Shown here: one piece after another, positions 25,079 through 34,208 of the stretch
Layout of the letters: each line of letters begins with the position of its first letter
How positions within the stretch are numbered: position 1 is the first letter of the stretch
Source of the DNA: an uncultured Deferribacteres bacterium
GTDB lineage: Bacteria; Zhuqueibacterota; JdFR-76; DREG01
NCBI GenBank assembly: GCA_913009825.1
Contig: CAJVYQ010000048.1
Location: forward strand, 1 to 41,036
Length of the DNA stretch: 41,036 nucleotides
Direction of reading: 5' to 3'
Program-made: the position numbers and the translations under genes
The notes under the pieces: model-generated
Databases searched by the model: none
The model's input: the letters and a program-made list of their open reading frames with translations, nothing else
Told to the model about the DNA's origin: nothing

Positions 25079-27979
25079 TCATTTTTCATCCAGAATCATT
25101 CTCACTTTTTTTGCTAATTGATCCGGTGAAAATGGCTTTTGCATGAAATGCGTACCGGGTTCCAAAATTCCGTGATAAACAATCGCATTGTCGGTGTACC
25201 CTGATATAAACAATACTCTCACATCCGGTCGTATTTTACTGATTCTATCTGCCAGCTCTTTCCCACTCATATTCGGCATAACAACATCTGTAATTAGTAT
25301 AGAAATCGATTCTATATATTTATTAAATTCTGCCAATCCTTCTTCACTGCCTTTCCCAACGATCACAGTATAACCCAACCTCTCAAGAGTTTTTTTCGTC
25401 ATTTTTTGAACACTCTCATCGTCCTCAACCAGAAGAATGGTTTCGGTTCCGCGTTGTGAAGAATTTTCCGGCTTGTTCTTTGACAAAGATTCCGGCATTT
25501 CCGTCACCGAAGGCAGATAAATCTTAAAGGAAGTGCCTTTTCCCGGTTCACTGTAGACCAGGATATTGCCGCCGCTTTGTTTGACGATGCCGTAAATCAT
25601 GGCCAAACCCAATCCGGTTCCCTTCCCCTTTTCTTTGGTAGTAAAGAAAGGTTCGAAGATTCTCTCTTTCACTTCGTCCAACATACCTGTTCCCGTATCG
25701 CTCACGGCAAGCATAATATATTTTCCCGGTTTTACAAAGAGATGGTGCTGCGTATATTCCCGGTCTAACATCACATTTTGCGTTTCAATGGTTAATATTC
25801 CTCTATCAGGCATGGCATCCCGGGCATTAACCGTTAAATTAATCAGAATTTGTTCCATCTGACCGGGGTCAGCCAGAATACTTTCCAAATTCTCATCAAA
25901 AACCGTAACTATTTTAATATCTTCACGGATGAGCCGGTTCAACATTTTATTAAGATTTCTCACGATATCATTCAGGTTGATTATATGTATATCTAAAATT
26001 TGACGTCTGCTGAAAGCTAATAATTGACGTGTAAGCTCTGCCGCCCTTTTGCCGGCTTTGCGAATCTCTTCGATATCTTCCCAACGGGCATCATCCCGAT
26101 CCAAATCGGAAAGCAATAAATCGGAATATCCGGAGATTACAGTTAACAAATTATTAAAATCATGAGCAATACCGCCGGCAAGTTGTCCGATTGATTCCAT
26201 CTTTTGCGATTGTCTGAACTGATCTTCCAATTTTTTATATTCGGTAATATCAAACAAATACCCTTTCATTGTTTCCAGAGTACCGCTTTCATTAAAATCA
26301 CCAATCAGATTTTGGATCGCAAAAACCGGTTGGCCGTCGGCACGTTTTAATTTAATTTCATAATTTTCAAGCTTTTTCTCCTCTTTAAGTAATGAAATCA
26401 TCTCATACCAATCCTCAAAACCTGAGCAAAAAGAAATAGCATTATGTTTCAACACTTCATCTTCGGAGTCGAACCCCAATATTTTAGCAAAAGCCGGGTT
26501 GCAAAAAATAATTTCACCTTCCGCTGTGCAGATATAATTTCCCGTTATATCTTCGGTAAAAAGCAGCTTATATCTGTCCTTCACTGATTCCAAAGCTTCT
26601 AAAGTGTGTTTTTTATCGGAACGGGTTTGCAGCATCATAATGCCGTACGCAGCATCATGGGCCAGATTCATCAACAGATTTACTTCATCCTCACCAAAGG
26701 AATTTGTTTGTTCCGAATAAATATTCAAAGCCCCGAAAGATTCTCCATGTGAATCCATTAAGGGTAAAGCAATAAACGATGTAGAGCCATGGTTTGGTAC
26801 CTGCTTCCACCAGCCGGAAAAACTTTCGTCTGTTTTAATATCTTTCACAATCACAGGCCTTTCTGTCCGAATCGCCGTTCCCGTTGGCCCGCGTCCTTTT
26901 TCGTTGTCTGCCCAGCTAAGATTCAAATTGTCGACATAATTTCCTTCAAACCCCCATCGAGCTACCGGTTGAATTGATTTTTTTTGATCGTTTTCGGCAA
27001 ATCCTATCCATGCAGAACGGTATCCTCCCGTATCTACAATGGATTTACATATCATATTTAGTAAATCGGACCATTCTGTTGCGTGCACCAAAATGCTGTT
27101 GCATTCGTTTATTGTTTTGAACATCCGGTTTAATTTAAGCAGCTTTTCTTCCATCCGGCTACTTTTAGCGATTTCTGCCTGCAGTTCTTTATTTCTGTCT
27201 GTCAACGCGAATGTGCGCTCTTTAATAATGTTTTGAGCGTGCTCCTCTGCATCTTGAAGAATAGTTGCCCTGTCTTTTAATTCAGAAATATAGCGAGTTC
27301 GATATATCATTAATAATAATCCAATGATCAGGCTTAACGCAATTCCTGCCCAGCTTATCAGGAAAGCATAATACGTTTCCTTATCTAACTGTTGATAATG
27401 TTCCTGCCTCAATGTTTTTTGTTCATTTTCCATCCGGACGACTAAAAGACGAATATTGTCCATACTTTTTTTGCCGGTATTTTTTTGCAGGGAATCACGC
27501 ATTTCTTTTATCTTTCTTTCTCTTTGTAATTGAAGCTCATTGTCAAAAACCGAAATATATTCTTTTATCGACTGTTCAATCTGCTCCAGATAATTTTTCG
27601 CATTCGGTGAGTTCACTAACACAGTTTTCAAATTGGCAATGAGATTTTCAGTTTTCTTTTTTGAATTCCGGTAAAACTGCAAATCGTTTTCCCCGCCGGA
27701 GAACAGATAACTGCGCTGTCCTATTTCAACATCTTTCATATTTGACAGAAATAGTTCAAGATTATCAATCACCTTTCCCGTTAGTTCCTCACTATTATAT
27801 TCTTCTTGCAGCTTCCGGTTCATTCGGTAAGAACCAAAAGTTGTCAGGATTAGCAGAACGATGATACCTACGGATATCCGGTAGGTTAATGCATTTATAT
27901 TACGTCGAAATCTTTTACGGTTATTATAATCTTGGACACCGGTTGAAACATATCCACTTTTTTGAACATTGGGGGGCAT
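25079..27979 (-). CDS. Hybrid sensor histidine kinase (CHASE3-like, GAF, PAS, HisKA, HATPase, receiver)
   Basis: A 966-residue multi-domain kinase. Membrane helices at about 34-53 and 206-226 flank a helical periplasmic region with GQRSYLFSGGE, typical of CHASE3. Then come a coiled coil, a GAF domain (about 300-455, with ARWGFEG and SFIALPLMDSHGE), a PAS domain (about 465-585), HisKA with His606 (GGIAHDFNNLLTVISGY), HATPase (NLTVNARDAMPDRG, GTGLGLAMIYGIVKQSGG) and a C-terminal receiver with Asp898 (ITDVVMPNMSG). It has no output domain, so it must pass phosphate to or control another protein. A CTTCAT box lies 174 bp upstream. The start has only a weak ribosome site. The ligand is unknown. 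Confidence 0.92.
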   Translation of the reverse strand: MPPNVQKSGYVSTGVQDYNNRKRFRRNINALTYRISVGIIVLLILTTFGSYRMNRKLQEEYNSEELTGKVIDNLELFLSNMKDVEIGQRSYLFSGGENDLQFYRNSKKKTENLIANLKTVLVNSPNAKNYLEQIEQSIKEYISVFDNELQLQRERKIKEMRDSLQKNTGKKSMDNIRLLVVRMENEQKTLRQEHYQQLDKETYYAFLISWAGIALSLIIGLLLMIYRTRYISELKDRATILQDAEEHAQNIIKERTFALTDRNKELQAEIAKSSRMEEKLLKLNRMFKTINECNSILVHATEWSDLLNMICKSIVDTGGYRSAWIGFAENDQKKSIQPVARWGFEGNYVDNLNLSWADNEKGRGPTGTAIRTERPVIVKDIKTDESFSGWWKQVPNHGSTSFIALPLMDSHGESFGALNIYSEQTNSFGEDEVNLLMNLAHDAAYGIMMLQTRSDKKHTLEALESVKDRYKLLFTEDITGNYICTAEGEIIFCNPAFAKILGFDSEDEVLKHNAISFCSGFEDWYEMISLLKEEKKLENYEIKLKRADGQPVFAIQNLIGDFNESGTLETMKGYLFDITEYKKLEDQFRQSQKMESIGQLAGGIAHDFNNLLTVISGYSDLLLSDLDRDDARWEDIEEIRKAGKRAAELTRQLLAFSRRQILDIHIINLNDIVRNLNKMLNRLIREDIKIVTVFDENLESILADPGQMEQILINLTVNARDAMPDRGILTIETQNVMLDREYTQHHLFVKPGKYIMLAVSDTGTGMLDEVKERIFEPFFTTKEKGKGTGLGLAMIYGIVKQSGGNILVYSEPGKGTSFKIYLPSVTEMPESLSKNKPENSSQRGTETILLVEDDESVQKMTKKTLERLGYTVIVGKGSEEGLAEFNKYIESISILITDVVMPNMSGKELADRISKIRPDVRVLFISGYTDNAIVYHGILEPGTHFMQKPFSPDQLAKKVRMILDEK

Positions 27980-28148
27980 ATTTCTTTTCTCTTTTTTTTG
28001 TCCGGAATTCCCAGACTCAGTGTGTTGGCTGCTATCATTTAAAATATAGTCTTTGTAATTATTATAACAAAATATTTTTCTTAAATGCTACCTATTTTCT
28101 TAATATTCCATTACATTTTTCTTAATCCTCTAACAAAATTTATATGCT

Positions 28149-28172
28149 TATAATGAAGGATTTATGAAGGCT
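28149..28172 (-). promoter_or_regulatory. CTTCAT direct-repeat box upstream of the hybrid kinase
   Basis: On the minus strand CCTTCATAAAT is followed by CCTTCATTATA, an exact 11-bp period. It is oriented toward the hybrid-kinase gene, 174 bp before its ATG, in the gap after the upstream HAMP kinase gene. Confidence 0.55.
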
Positions 28173-28232
28173 AAAATAAATTCGCTATTTTTTTTATCAG
28201 ACTTTTTATTTAGCGACAAAACACGTTACCCT

Positions 28233-29660
28233 TCATTGCATTTTAGGCAATTTTATTTCAAAAATGGTCCCTACTCCCACTTCGCTGTTCACTTTTATCG
28301 CCCCGCCGTGGGCTTCCACAATCTTTTTTACCACAAACAAACCCATGCCGGAACCTTTTATTGTACGTTCTGTGGCACGCAGGCGACCAAACGGCTGGAA
28401 TAAAACCGGCAGATCGTTCTGTGAGATACCGGCGCCCCGGTCTTCAATAAAAAAGGAAATATAGGATTCTCTTCGTTTCACCTTTAAAAAGATAGTTGAA
28501 TTTTTGGGGCTGTACTTCACCGCATTTGAAATTAAATTAACCGCAACACGTTCCAATCTTTTTTCATCTCCGTATACGGTACATTCGCCATCCCCTTCAA
28601 ATTGGATGGAGTGGCTGGTTACTATTTTATTCTGCTCCAGATGAATATCCCGGATCAGATCAGCGAGATCGAATGCCTTTAACTGTAGAGATAAATGACC
28701 TGTTTGCACCTGAATATTGTCCATTAAATCGGCAGCAAGATTTTCCAATTGTTGAACATTCTTAATAATTCTTTCCAGCCAGAATTTTTGCTGTTCCGGA
28801 TTGAGAGAATCACCCTTCAAAATACCGGCGGCGCCGCCAATAAAAACCAGCGGATTTTTAATATCATGTACAATCGAGGCGATAAATTCCCGCTTCACTT
28901 TTTCCCTGCCGGCAATATCATCCGCCATATTATTGAAAGTGCAGCAAAGACGGCCGATTTCATCATTGTTAATCACCGGAGCCCGGGCAGCGAAATCCCC
29001 CTGACCGAATTTTGCTACGGTCCGGCTCAATCGCACAGTCGGATGAACAATACGCCGGTAAAGAAATAAAGCTCCCGTCATAACAATAAACACGACAAAA
29101 AGGATTAGTCCTGTCAGGTATTCATCTTCCAGCCGGTTCCATTGCTGCGATTTTTCCACCGCCCGGGCCATCAATTCTCTGTTTTGGTTTCTGAACCGTT
29201 CAATTTCCCGCAGTAACCGGTCAGTGAGAACATTCATGTTTTCAACAGATGCAAGTGAACTATCCGATGCACCGGTCAACATACGATGAAAAGCAATCTC
29301 CATCTGATTGATTTTCTGCTCATCTTCCCTTCTTTTCGCTTGTATGTCGATCTCATTCAACAGTTCCTGAATTCCGGTCAGATCCAGCTTTTTACTACGC
29401 CCAAATTTTTTATTTAAGGTTTTTTGTGCCAACAGGTCATTTCTTCTCTCCGACAAAATGGAAGATTCCAGAAGATGGGTCAATTCGTTTACTTTGGAAT
29501 AATACAGTATTTCCCTGGTCAGATTTTGAAATTTTTTACCGGTGAGAAACAACAATGATGAAAGAACGGTGATGGAAAGGATGATTACAGTGGTCCAAAA
29601 AATGATGAAAATTTTAAGATTGCCCTTCCGGAGAATTTTTTTTAAGAATTTCATTTCCAA
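28233..29660 (-). CDS. Sensor histidine kinase with HAMP domain
   Basis: A 475-residue membrane kinase. Helices at about 17-40 and 182-201 enclose a helical periplasmic domain of about 140 residues. A HAMP domain follows (FGQGDFAARAPVINNDEIG), then HisKA with His265 in SIVHDIKNPLVFIGG and HATPase with NLISNAVKYSP, EDRGAGI, and GSGMGLFVVKKIVEAHGG. VHDIKNPL is a less usual H-box than HELKTPL. No response regulator is adjacent, so it is an orphan. It could feed the OmpR-type regulator at 22162. The start follows AGAGGATTTGGAA, with two ATGs two codons apart. A copy of the 21-bp dispersed repeat lies 35 bp upstream of the start. Confidence 0.92.
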   Translation of the reverse strand: MEMKFLKKILRKGNLKIFIIFWTTVIILSITVLSSLLFLTGKKFQNLTREILYYSKVNELTHLLESSILSERRNDLLAQKTLNKKFGRSKKLDLTGIQELLNEIDIQAKRREDEQKINQMEIAFHRMLTGASDSSLASVENMNVLTDRLLREIERFRNQNRELMARAVEKSQQWNRLEDEYLTGLILFVVFIVMTGALFLYRRIVHPTVRLSRTVAKFGQGDFAARAPVINNDEIGRLCCTFNNMADDIAGREKVKREFIASIVHDIKNPLVFIGGAAGILKGDSLNPEQQKFWLERIIKNVQQLENLAADLMDNIQVQTGHLSLQLKAFDLADLIRDIHLEQNKIVTSHSIQFEGDGECTVYGDEKRLERVAVNLISNAVKYSPKNSTIFLKVKRRESYISFFIEDRGAGISQNDLPVLFQPFGRLRATERTIKGSGMGLFVVKKIVEAHGGAIKVNSEVGVGTIFEIKLPKMQ

Positions 29661-29694
29661 ATCCTCTTTATGCGTTCACTGTTTTACTCTTATC

Positions 29695-29715
29695 GTAACA
29701 CTTTAGTTCTTTGAA
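29695..29715 (-). repeat. Dispersed 21-bp repeat, copy 2
   Basis: On the minus strand this is AAGAACTAAAGTGTTAC with TTC before it, 35 bp upstream of the HAMP-kinase start. It is inverted relative to 30080-30100, so the two may be ends of a 406-bp element. It also resembles the sequence at the same distance from the HEAT gene at 34772, so a shared promoter is the other reading. Confidence 0.5.
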
Positions 29716-29772
29716 AAAAATCGCTTTGTAGTTAACGGACAATTCAATTCTATCACGAAATTACCAAAAACC

Positions 29773-29880
29773 TGTCATTTCGACTGGAGTCCCGATGATT
29801 TTTATCGGGACGGAGTGAGAAATCTCTGCCTGCGGAGATTTGAGATTCCTCATCCCAAAGGAACGGGATTCGGAATGACA
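29773..29880. repeat. GTCATT/AATGAC palindromic repeat
   Basis: This opens with TGTCATTTCGACTGG and closes with GGGATTCGGAATGACA. Inside, GTCCCGATGA and ATCGGGAC form a hairpin, as do AAATCTC and GAGATTT. It is related to the palindromic cores of the two 150-bp MITEs. Non-coding. Confidence 0.55.
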
Positions 29881-29925
29881 TTATTGGAGCTCATTTAAAT
29901 GAACAATTTTGTAAGTTCAAAAAAT

Positions 29926-30060
29926 AAGTGCGACACTTTTGTACCATGCAAATTCTGGTTTGTATAATTCATTTTCCCCAAAAAGCCCCTCACACAATGC
30001 CGGAGGTTTTTGGGGGAAAATGAATTTGCTTGATAATTAATGAGTTGCATTGTCGCACTT
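29926..30060. repeat. 135-bp hairpin element with AAGTGCGACA ends
   Basis: Terminal inverted repeats AAGTGCGACA and TGTCGCACTT enclose a long near-perfect stem: AATTCATTTTCCCCAAAAA at 29966-29984 against its complement at 30007-30026, with one extra base. It is probably a non-autonomous mobile element. No target duplication was found. Confidence 0.55.
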
Positions 30061-30079
30061 GCTACTTGAATCCACCTTT

Positions 30080-30100
30080 TTCAAACAACTAAAGTGTTAC
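30080..30100 (+). repeat. Dispersed 21-bp repeat, copy 3
   Basis: The core ACTAAAGTGTTAC is identical to copies 1 and 2. It is inverted relative to 29695-29715. No plus-strand gene follows, which argues against a promoter role for this copy. Confidence 0.5.
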
Positions 30101-30122
30101 AAAAAATTGATTCTCCATTTTA

Positions 30123-30174
30123 ACCTCTCCGGACCTCCTCAAAACAGAGGAGGCCTTTTTGCACTGGAGAGGTT
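30123..30174. terminator. Nested GC-rich stem-loop
   Basis: The outer arms CCTCTCC and GGAGAGG enclose GGACCTCCTC and GAGGAGGCC, followed by TTTTT on the plus strand. It lies 150 bp past the end of the minus-strand Omp85 fusion gene. The T-tract is on the strand opposite to that gene, so its role as its terminator is doubtful. Confidence 0.35.
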
Positions 30175-30326
30175 TGGAACGTTTACGCCTGTCTTCGTTT
30201 GGGCAGAAATTCAACTGCCGCCAAAGCAGGTCATTTCCTGCGGCTATCGTAATGTCATTTACTTCGAACATTTCAATACAATTGCAAAACAACAAGGTCA
30301 AATGACTTTCTGTCGATATTTTTAAC

Positions 30327-33300
30327 CTACCATCCCGGCGCAATCTGGAAACCTACAGTCCATCCTTTTCCGGGTCGCTGAAAGGGATAAGCCACATAGG
30401 TTTCCACAATCAGGTAACCCAAAATATTCATCCTGACGCTAATACCCGTACTGAATACAGGCACCCGTTCCTCCGTATTTTTCGTTATTTTCATAACCGG
30501 CATTTCATGGCTGGACCAGGCCAGTCCGCCGTCGACAAACAGGGCCAGTTCCGTTGGCAAATAAGGGAACTTGATCAGCCCGTAATTTTTTGTACCCAAA
30601 ACCGGCACGCGGAATTCAACATTGGCCACGGCAATTCTGCTGCCCGACAGACGGTTGTAAACCGGGTTAGTATAAGGTTCATCGATAGCGTTGGTGTATC
30701 TCTGCGTAGAAAATGAGCCGGAACTGTAACCACGGACAAAAGTTTGATAGCCCAAAAACAGAGGATAAAAATTTTCCGCATCTTTGCCGTATCTGCCGTA
30801 ATGCAAAGCCCGGAAGGCAAGCGTAAACGGACGCTTAAAAAAATAACGCCGGTAATCGGCTAACAGGGTAACATAGCGATAGTGACCGAAAGTAGGTTCT
30901 ATTTCAAACCGGTAACGCCCGCCCCGGCTGGGAGAAGTGAACCCGGAATAGGAGTAATCGCCGACATAGGCAATGGCGCCCTGGACAAGATTCATCCCGG
31001 GCGGCGTTGGTAAATTTTCCTTTTTGTGTGAGATAAGTCTATTTCCAAGAGAAATGAAGCTTTCCAATTCACGGTTGAACCAGATTCGGCTTACCCCGGC
31101 ATTGGCTTCGAAACGGCGGGTTGCGGAAAGCGGATATTCCATTAAAACCGACGCCTGATCAACAAATACCCGGTCACGCAGCCATTCTTCCAGCGTGCCG
31201 ACGTACGTTTGTCCGCCCACATCAACCGGATAGGGCGAGATCATCTGTGCTCTCGAGATGTAGGGGATATGAGACACACCGCCGCCCCAGTTCCAGCGAT
31301 GAGTGCGGTTTTGATAGATCAGTTGCCCGCCAATTTCTTTGAAACCGCCGTTGGATTGAAATGACGCGCCCACCACCCGTTGCCCTAAAATATCGCTAAA
31401 ATAACCGCTGATTCCTCCGCCGAGGTAAGAACCGTAGCGATCCACGGCGACGCCAAGCACCGGTTGTCCGATATAAGCAAGCCTGAGTTTGTGATGGCGA
31501 TTCATTGACGGATAAGTAGTTTCTTCCGGCAATCCGGTTTGAAAATCTTGCAAATAAGCAACAACCTCACTGGTCTCCACAGCTCCTGCCGGCGGTAATA
31601 TTCCGGTAACCGGGCGGTACAGTTTAAAACCTTTCATGGCGCTGCCCCGGGTTTGCTCTGCCGTAAGGGAGTAGATATGATACTTGCCATGTTCAAAAAC
31701 AGAAAACATCAACTGGCCGGATTTGGGAGAAATGGTCATCGCCGGCGATAATGCAGTAATACCGCTAATTCCGGTGGCTACTTTTGTGATCCGGAAAATT
31801 TCACCGCTGTTTAAATCCGTACGATAGATATTGCTGATGCCGTCCTGATCGGAGATGAAAAAAAGACTGCTTCCATCCGGAGAGAACAAAGGATTGATCT
31901 GTTTAGTCCGGTTGAACAGATCGGGATAGTTTACCTGGCCGGACGCCAAATCCAGGATGGCAATCCGCATATTGCCGCTGCTGAGCCGGTGAAAATCGGT
32001 GCCGGAACCGTAATCGGTTACAAAAGCCAATCTCCTGCCGTCCGGCGACCAGGCGGGCATCAGATTTGCGTAAAGATCGTCCGTCACCTGCCGGAGTGAA
32101 TCGTTGGGAAAATCGTACAGAAAGAGATCGCCAATTCCGCCGTGCAAGCCGGAAAATAGCAAAGAGTTTCCATCGGGCGACCAGGCAAGATTGGAAATTT
32201 CTCCGACCGCATCAAAAGACATCATCTTTTCAATCTTTGTTGTCCGGGCGTCCACAATAGCAATCTGACTGTTGCCATCGGCCAGGGTTACAAAAGCGAA
32301 TTTTTTACTGTCCGGCGACCAACTGCCGCTGGAGCTAATGAAACTCAGGGCGTCGAAATGGGCATTCCGGTTTTCGCTGGCAAGTTTTCTGATAACCCTG
32401 CCGGTATGGGCATCGGCTAAAAAAAGGTCGATGGAAAAAACATCTCTTTCCGACATGAACGCAACATATCTGCCATCGGGGCTAAGTGAGGGAGCCAGAT
32501 TCATATTTTGTTCACTTAATATTTTTTCAGCCGGTTTTGTTGTCAGGTTGTCACCCTTTATCAATGGTAAATACGCATTCTTTGTCACTCTTTCCCAATC
32601 GGAGAAAAGAGAGTCGGGCTTCATTTGAAACAGACTGTCCGTGGCCATGGGAATGCTTTTCATCAACATGGACAATTCAAACAATTTAACAACGGTGGAA
32701 TCGCCCCAAACGCCGCCGATATAAGCCAACAAGGATTGGCCGTAGCGGTAAGGAAAATAGCGGGGAATGGTTTTGAAAGTAGGAAAATCTTTCTTCTGCA
32801 AAACCGCGTCCCGCATCCACATAGCGGTGTGGGCGTCTTTCCTGCCTAGGGAAAGATATTCCGCCATCCCTTCAATCATCCATAACGGCAATTGCTGCAT
32901 GGCATTAACGGAATAATTGGTGTCCGATTGGGCAATATCGTACTGAAAAGCGTGAACCAGTTCATGACCGAGGACATGGTCGTTTTCCCTCTGAACACCG
33001 GTAAAATGAATCACTACACGATCCAGCAGCGGTTCGGTAACGCCGCCGGTTCCCTGTCCAATCAGGCCTTCGATGGTGTTGGTTTGTTGAAAATCCGGTC
33101 CGTCCGCATAGAGAATAATCGGTTTCCTCTTTTTGAATTTGTGTTGGAACAGTTGTGTGTAGCGGCTGTACCAACGTTCCGCCATCCGCGCGGCCTTTTC
33201 CGCCAACACCTTTTCGGCAGGATAGTAATAAAGGTCGAAATGGGGAGTTCGTATCACTTTGAACTTAAATTGATCATACTGGACTTTGTTGCGGCCAAAA

Positions 33301-33392
33301 TATTGGGCCGATGCATTGTTGAATATTGGACAGAACAGAAAAAAGGTGATAAATAAAATCACATTTGCTGTAAAAATCTGTTTTCTTAACAT
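30327..33392 (-). CDS. Peptidase MA-like / TolB-like propeller / Omp85 (BamA-TamA) fusion protein
   Basis: A 1021-residue envelope protein with three parts. After a signal peptide ending near NASAQ comes a gluzincin domain of the peptidase MA type: HELVH at 143-147 and WMIEGMAEY with Glu174 as probable third zinc ligand. Residues 280-600 contain PD40/TolB-type propeller repeats (SPDGRYVAFMSE, SPDSKKFAFVT, SPDGNSLLFSG, SPDGRRLAFVTD, SPDGSSLFFISD). The remaining C-terminal part is rich in aromatic beta-strands, with GGRYRFEIEP and a final strand ending in Trp, as in Omp85 surface-antigen barrels. No POTRA repeats are visible. It could couple proteolysis to an outer-membrane pore. AAAGGAGAG precedes the ATG; a MITE inserted 30 bp upstream has altered its leader. 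Confidence 0.85.
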   Translation of the reverse strand: MLRKQIFTANVILFITFFLFCPIFNNASAQYFGRNKVQYDQFKFKVIRTPHFDLYYYPAEKVLAEKAARMAERWYSRYTQLFQHKFKKRKPIILYADGPDFQQTNTIEGLIGQGTGGVTEPLLDRVVIHFTGVQRENDHVLGHELVHAFQYDIAQSDTNYSVNAMQQLPLWMIEGMAEYLSLGRKDAHTAMWMRDAVLQKKDFPTFKTIPRYFPYRYGQSLLAYIGGVWGDSTVVKLFELSMLMKSIPMATDSLFQMKPDSLFSDWERVTKNAYLPLIKGDNLTTKPAEKILSEQNMNLAPSLSPDGRYVAFMSERDVFSIDLFLADAHTGRVIRKLASENRNAHFDALSFISSSGSWSPDSKKFAFVTLADGNSQIAIVDARTTKIEKMMSFDAVGEISNLAWSPDGNSLLFSGLHGGIGDLFLYDFPNDSLRQVTDDLYANLMPAWSPDGRRLAFVTDYGSGTDFHRLSSGNMRIAILDLASGQVNYPDLFNRTKQINPLFSPDGSSLFFISDQDGISNIYRTDLNSGEIFRITKVATGISGITALSPAMTISPKSGQLMFSVFEHGKYHIYSLTAEQTRGSAMKGFKLYRPVTGILPPAGAVETSEVVAYLQDFQTGLPEETTYPSMNRHHKLRLAYIGQPVLGVAVDRYGSYLGGGISGYFSDILGQRVVGASFQSNGGFKEIGGQLIYQNRTHRWNWGGGVSHIPYISRAQMISPYPVDVGGQTYVGTLEEWLRDRVFVDQASVLMEYPLSATRRFEANAGVSRIWFNRELESFISLGNRLISHKKENLPTPPGMNLVQGAIAYVGDYSYSGFTSPSRGGRYRFEIEPTFGHYRYVTLLADYRRYFFKRPFTLAFRALHYGRYGKDAENFYPLFLGYQTFVRGYSSGSFSTQRYTNAIDEPYTNPVYNRLSGSRIAVANVEFRVPVLGTKNYGLIKFPYLPTELALFVDGGLAWSSHEMPVMKITKNTEERVPVFSTGISVRMNILGYLIVETYVAYPFQRPGKGWTVGFQIAPGW

Positions 33393-33422
33393 AATCTCTC
33401 CTTTGGGCTGATTTTAATAAAA

Positions 33423-33572
33423 CCTAAATTGAGTGATTCCGAGCTTAAATTATCCGCCAACGAGTTTTGTCATTCTACCTGCCCGGCCACAGGCGGGGAA
33501 GAATCTTGTCAATTCTGTGCACAAAACCAACCAGATTCCTACTGAATGAGCGTGAGAATCGCTCAATTTAAG
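33423..33572. mobile_element. 150-bp MITE, copy A2, in the leader of the Omp85 fusion gene
   Basis: The ends are CCTAAATTGAGTGATT and AATCGCTCAATTTAAG, flanked by a perfect 5-bp target duplication TAAAA (33418-33422 and 33573-33577). The interior aligns with copy A1 in reverse orientation, including the TGTCATTCT...GAATCTTGT core. It lies 30 bp upstream of the start codon of the minus-strand Omp85 fusion and just after the HEAT operon end. Confidence 0.88.
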
Positions 33573-33594
33573 TAAAAATTATTTCATTCATCCT

Positions 33595-34164
33595 TCACAA
33601 TTGTTTTTGTTTTTTCTCCAGTAGATTTAGCAACCTCTCTGCCGCAGCTATTCGATCTTTGGTTTCATTGGGAGATTCCAGGGCGGTGAGAAGATCAGAC
33701 ATTCCCGGATAATTCGTCTTTTTAGAAAAAGCGACAAAGATATGATGCATGCCTTTGCGCAATTCTTCCGCAATAGAAACTTTTTGTAAGGAATGTAAAA
33801 GGAAAATCAGACCTTTTTCACCCAATGTAATAAATCCCTCCTCTCCCAACCAGCGGACCGTGCTGTCTTTGTCCTCCAAAGCATAAAAGAAAAGAGGCGC
33901 CGCAACCGGGTCGGCTATATCGATTAAGGCGAGCAGGGATTCTTTTCTCATCTTTTCCACGGAAAAAACGGAATCGCTAAGTTTTAAATTCGGATTGGAT
34001 GCAAGCACGGCTTCCCTGAGAAAATCTACTGCTTTCCCCCCCATAGCGACAACTGTCTCCCTGGCTTCAAGGCGTGTATTCTCGTTTTGACAACCCAGAT
34101 TCCTGAAAAGAGTATGAATGTTTTTTCCCTCGAATTTACTTTTTTCATTTTTTAAATTTTGCAT
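33595..34164 (-). CDS. Small HEAT-repeat protein, paralogue 2
   Basis: A 189-residue soluble helical protein. It shares with the other two family members an EAR..VVAMGGKAVDFL start, ALIDIADPVAAPLFFYALED, RWLGEEG (104-110) and a HHI pair (140-141). RWLAAEG has changed to RWLGEEG, so it is the most divergent of the three. It follows paralogue 3 by 44 bp in the same direction with AAAGAGATC as ribosome site, so both are probably cotranscribed. No catalytic motif is visible; a scaffold or adaptor role is inferred from the fold. Confidence 0.83.
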   Translation of the reverse strand: MQNLKNEKSKFEGKNIHTLFRNLGCQNENTRLEARETVVAMGGKAVDFLREAVLASNPNLKLSDSVFSVEKMRKESLLALIDIADPVAAPLFFYALEDKDSTVRWLGEEGFITLGEKGLIFLLHSLQKVSIAEELRKGMHHIFVAFSKKTNYPGMSDLLTALESPNETKDRIAAAERLLNLLEKKQKQL

Positions 34165-34208
34165 GTCGATCTCTTTATGTTATAAAGTGAGGTGCTTATT
34201 TTTTACAA

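Larger units (their letters stand above)
29661..30326. other. Repeat island between the HAMP kinase and the Omp85 fusion
   Basis: There is no gene in these 666 bases. Four structures are nested here: inverted copies of the 21-bp repeat at 29695-29715 and 30080-30100, a GTCATT...AATGAC palindrome (29773-29880), a 135-bp hairpin element (29926-30060) and a GC-rich double stem (30123-30174). The island separates two minus-strand genes. Confidence 0.6.

Noticed and set aside
29661-30326. CRISPR array or phage remnant in the repeat-rich gap
   Set aside because: The repeats are inverted and irregular, without regular spacers, and no phage gene is present.
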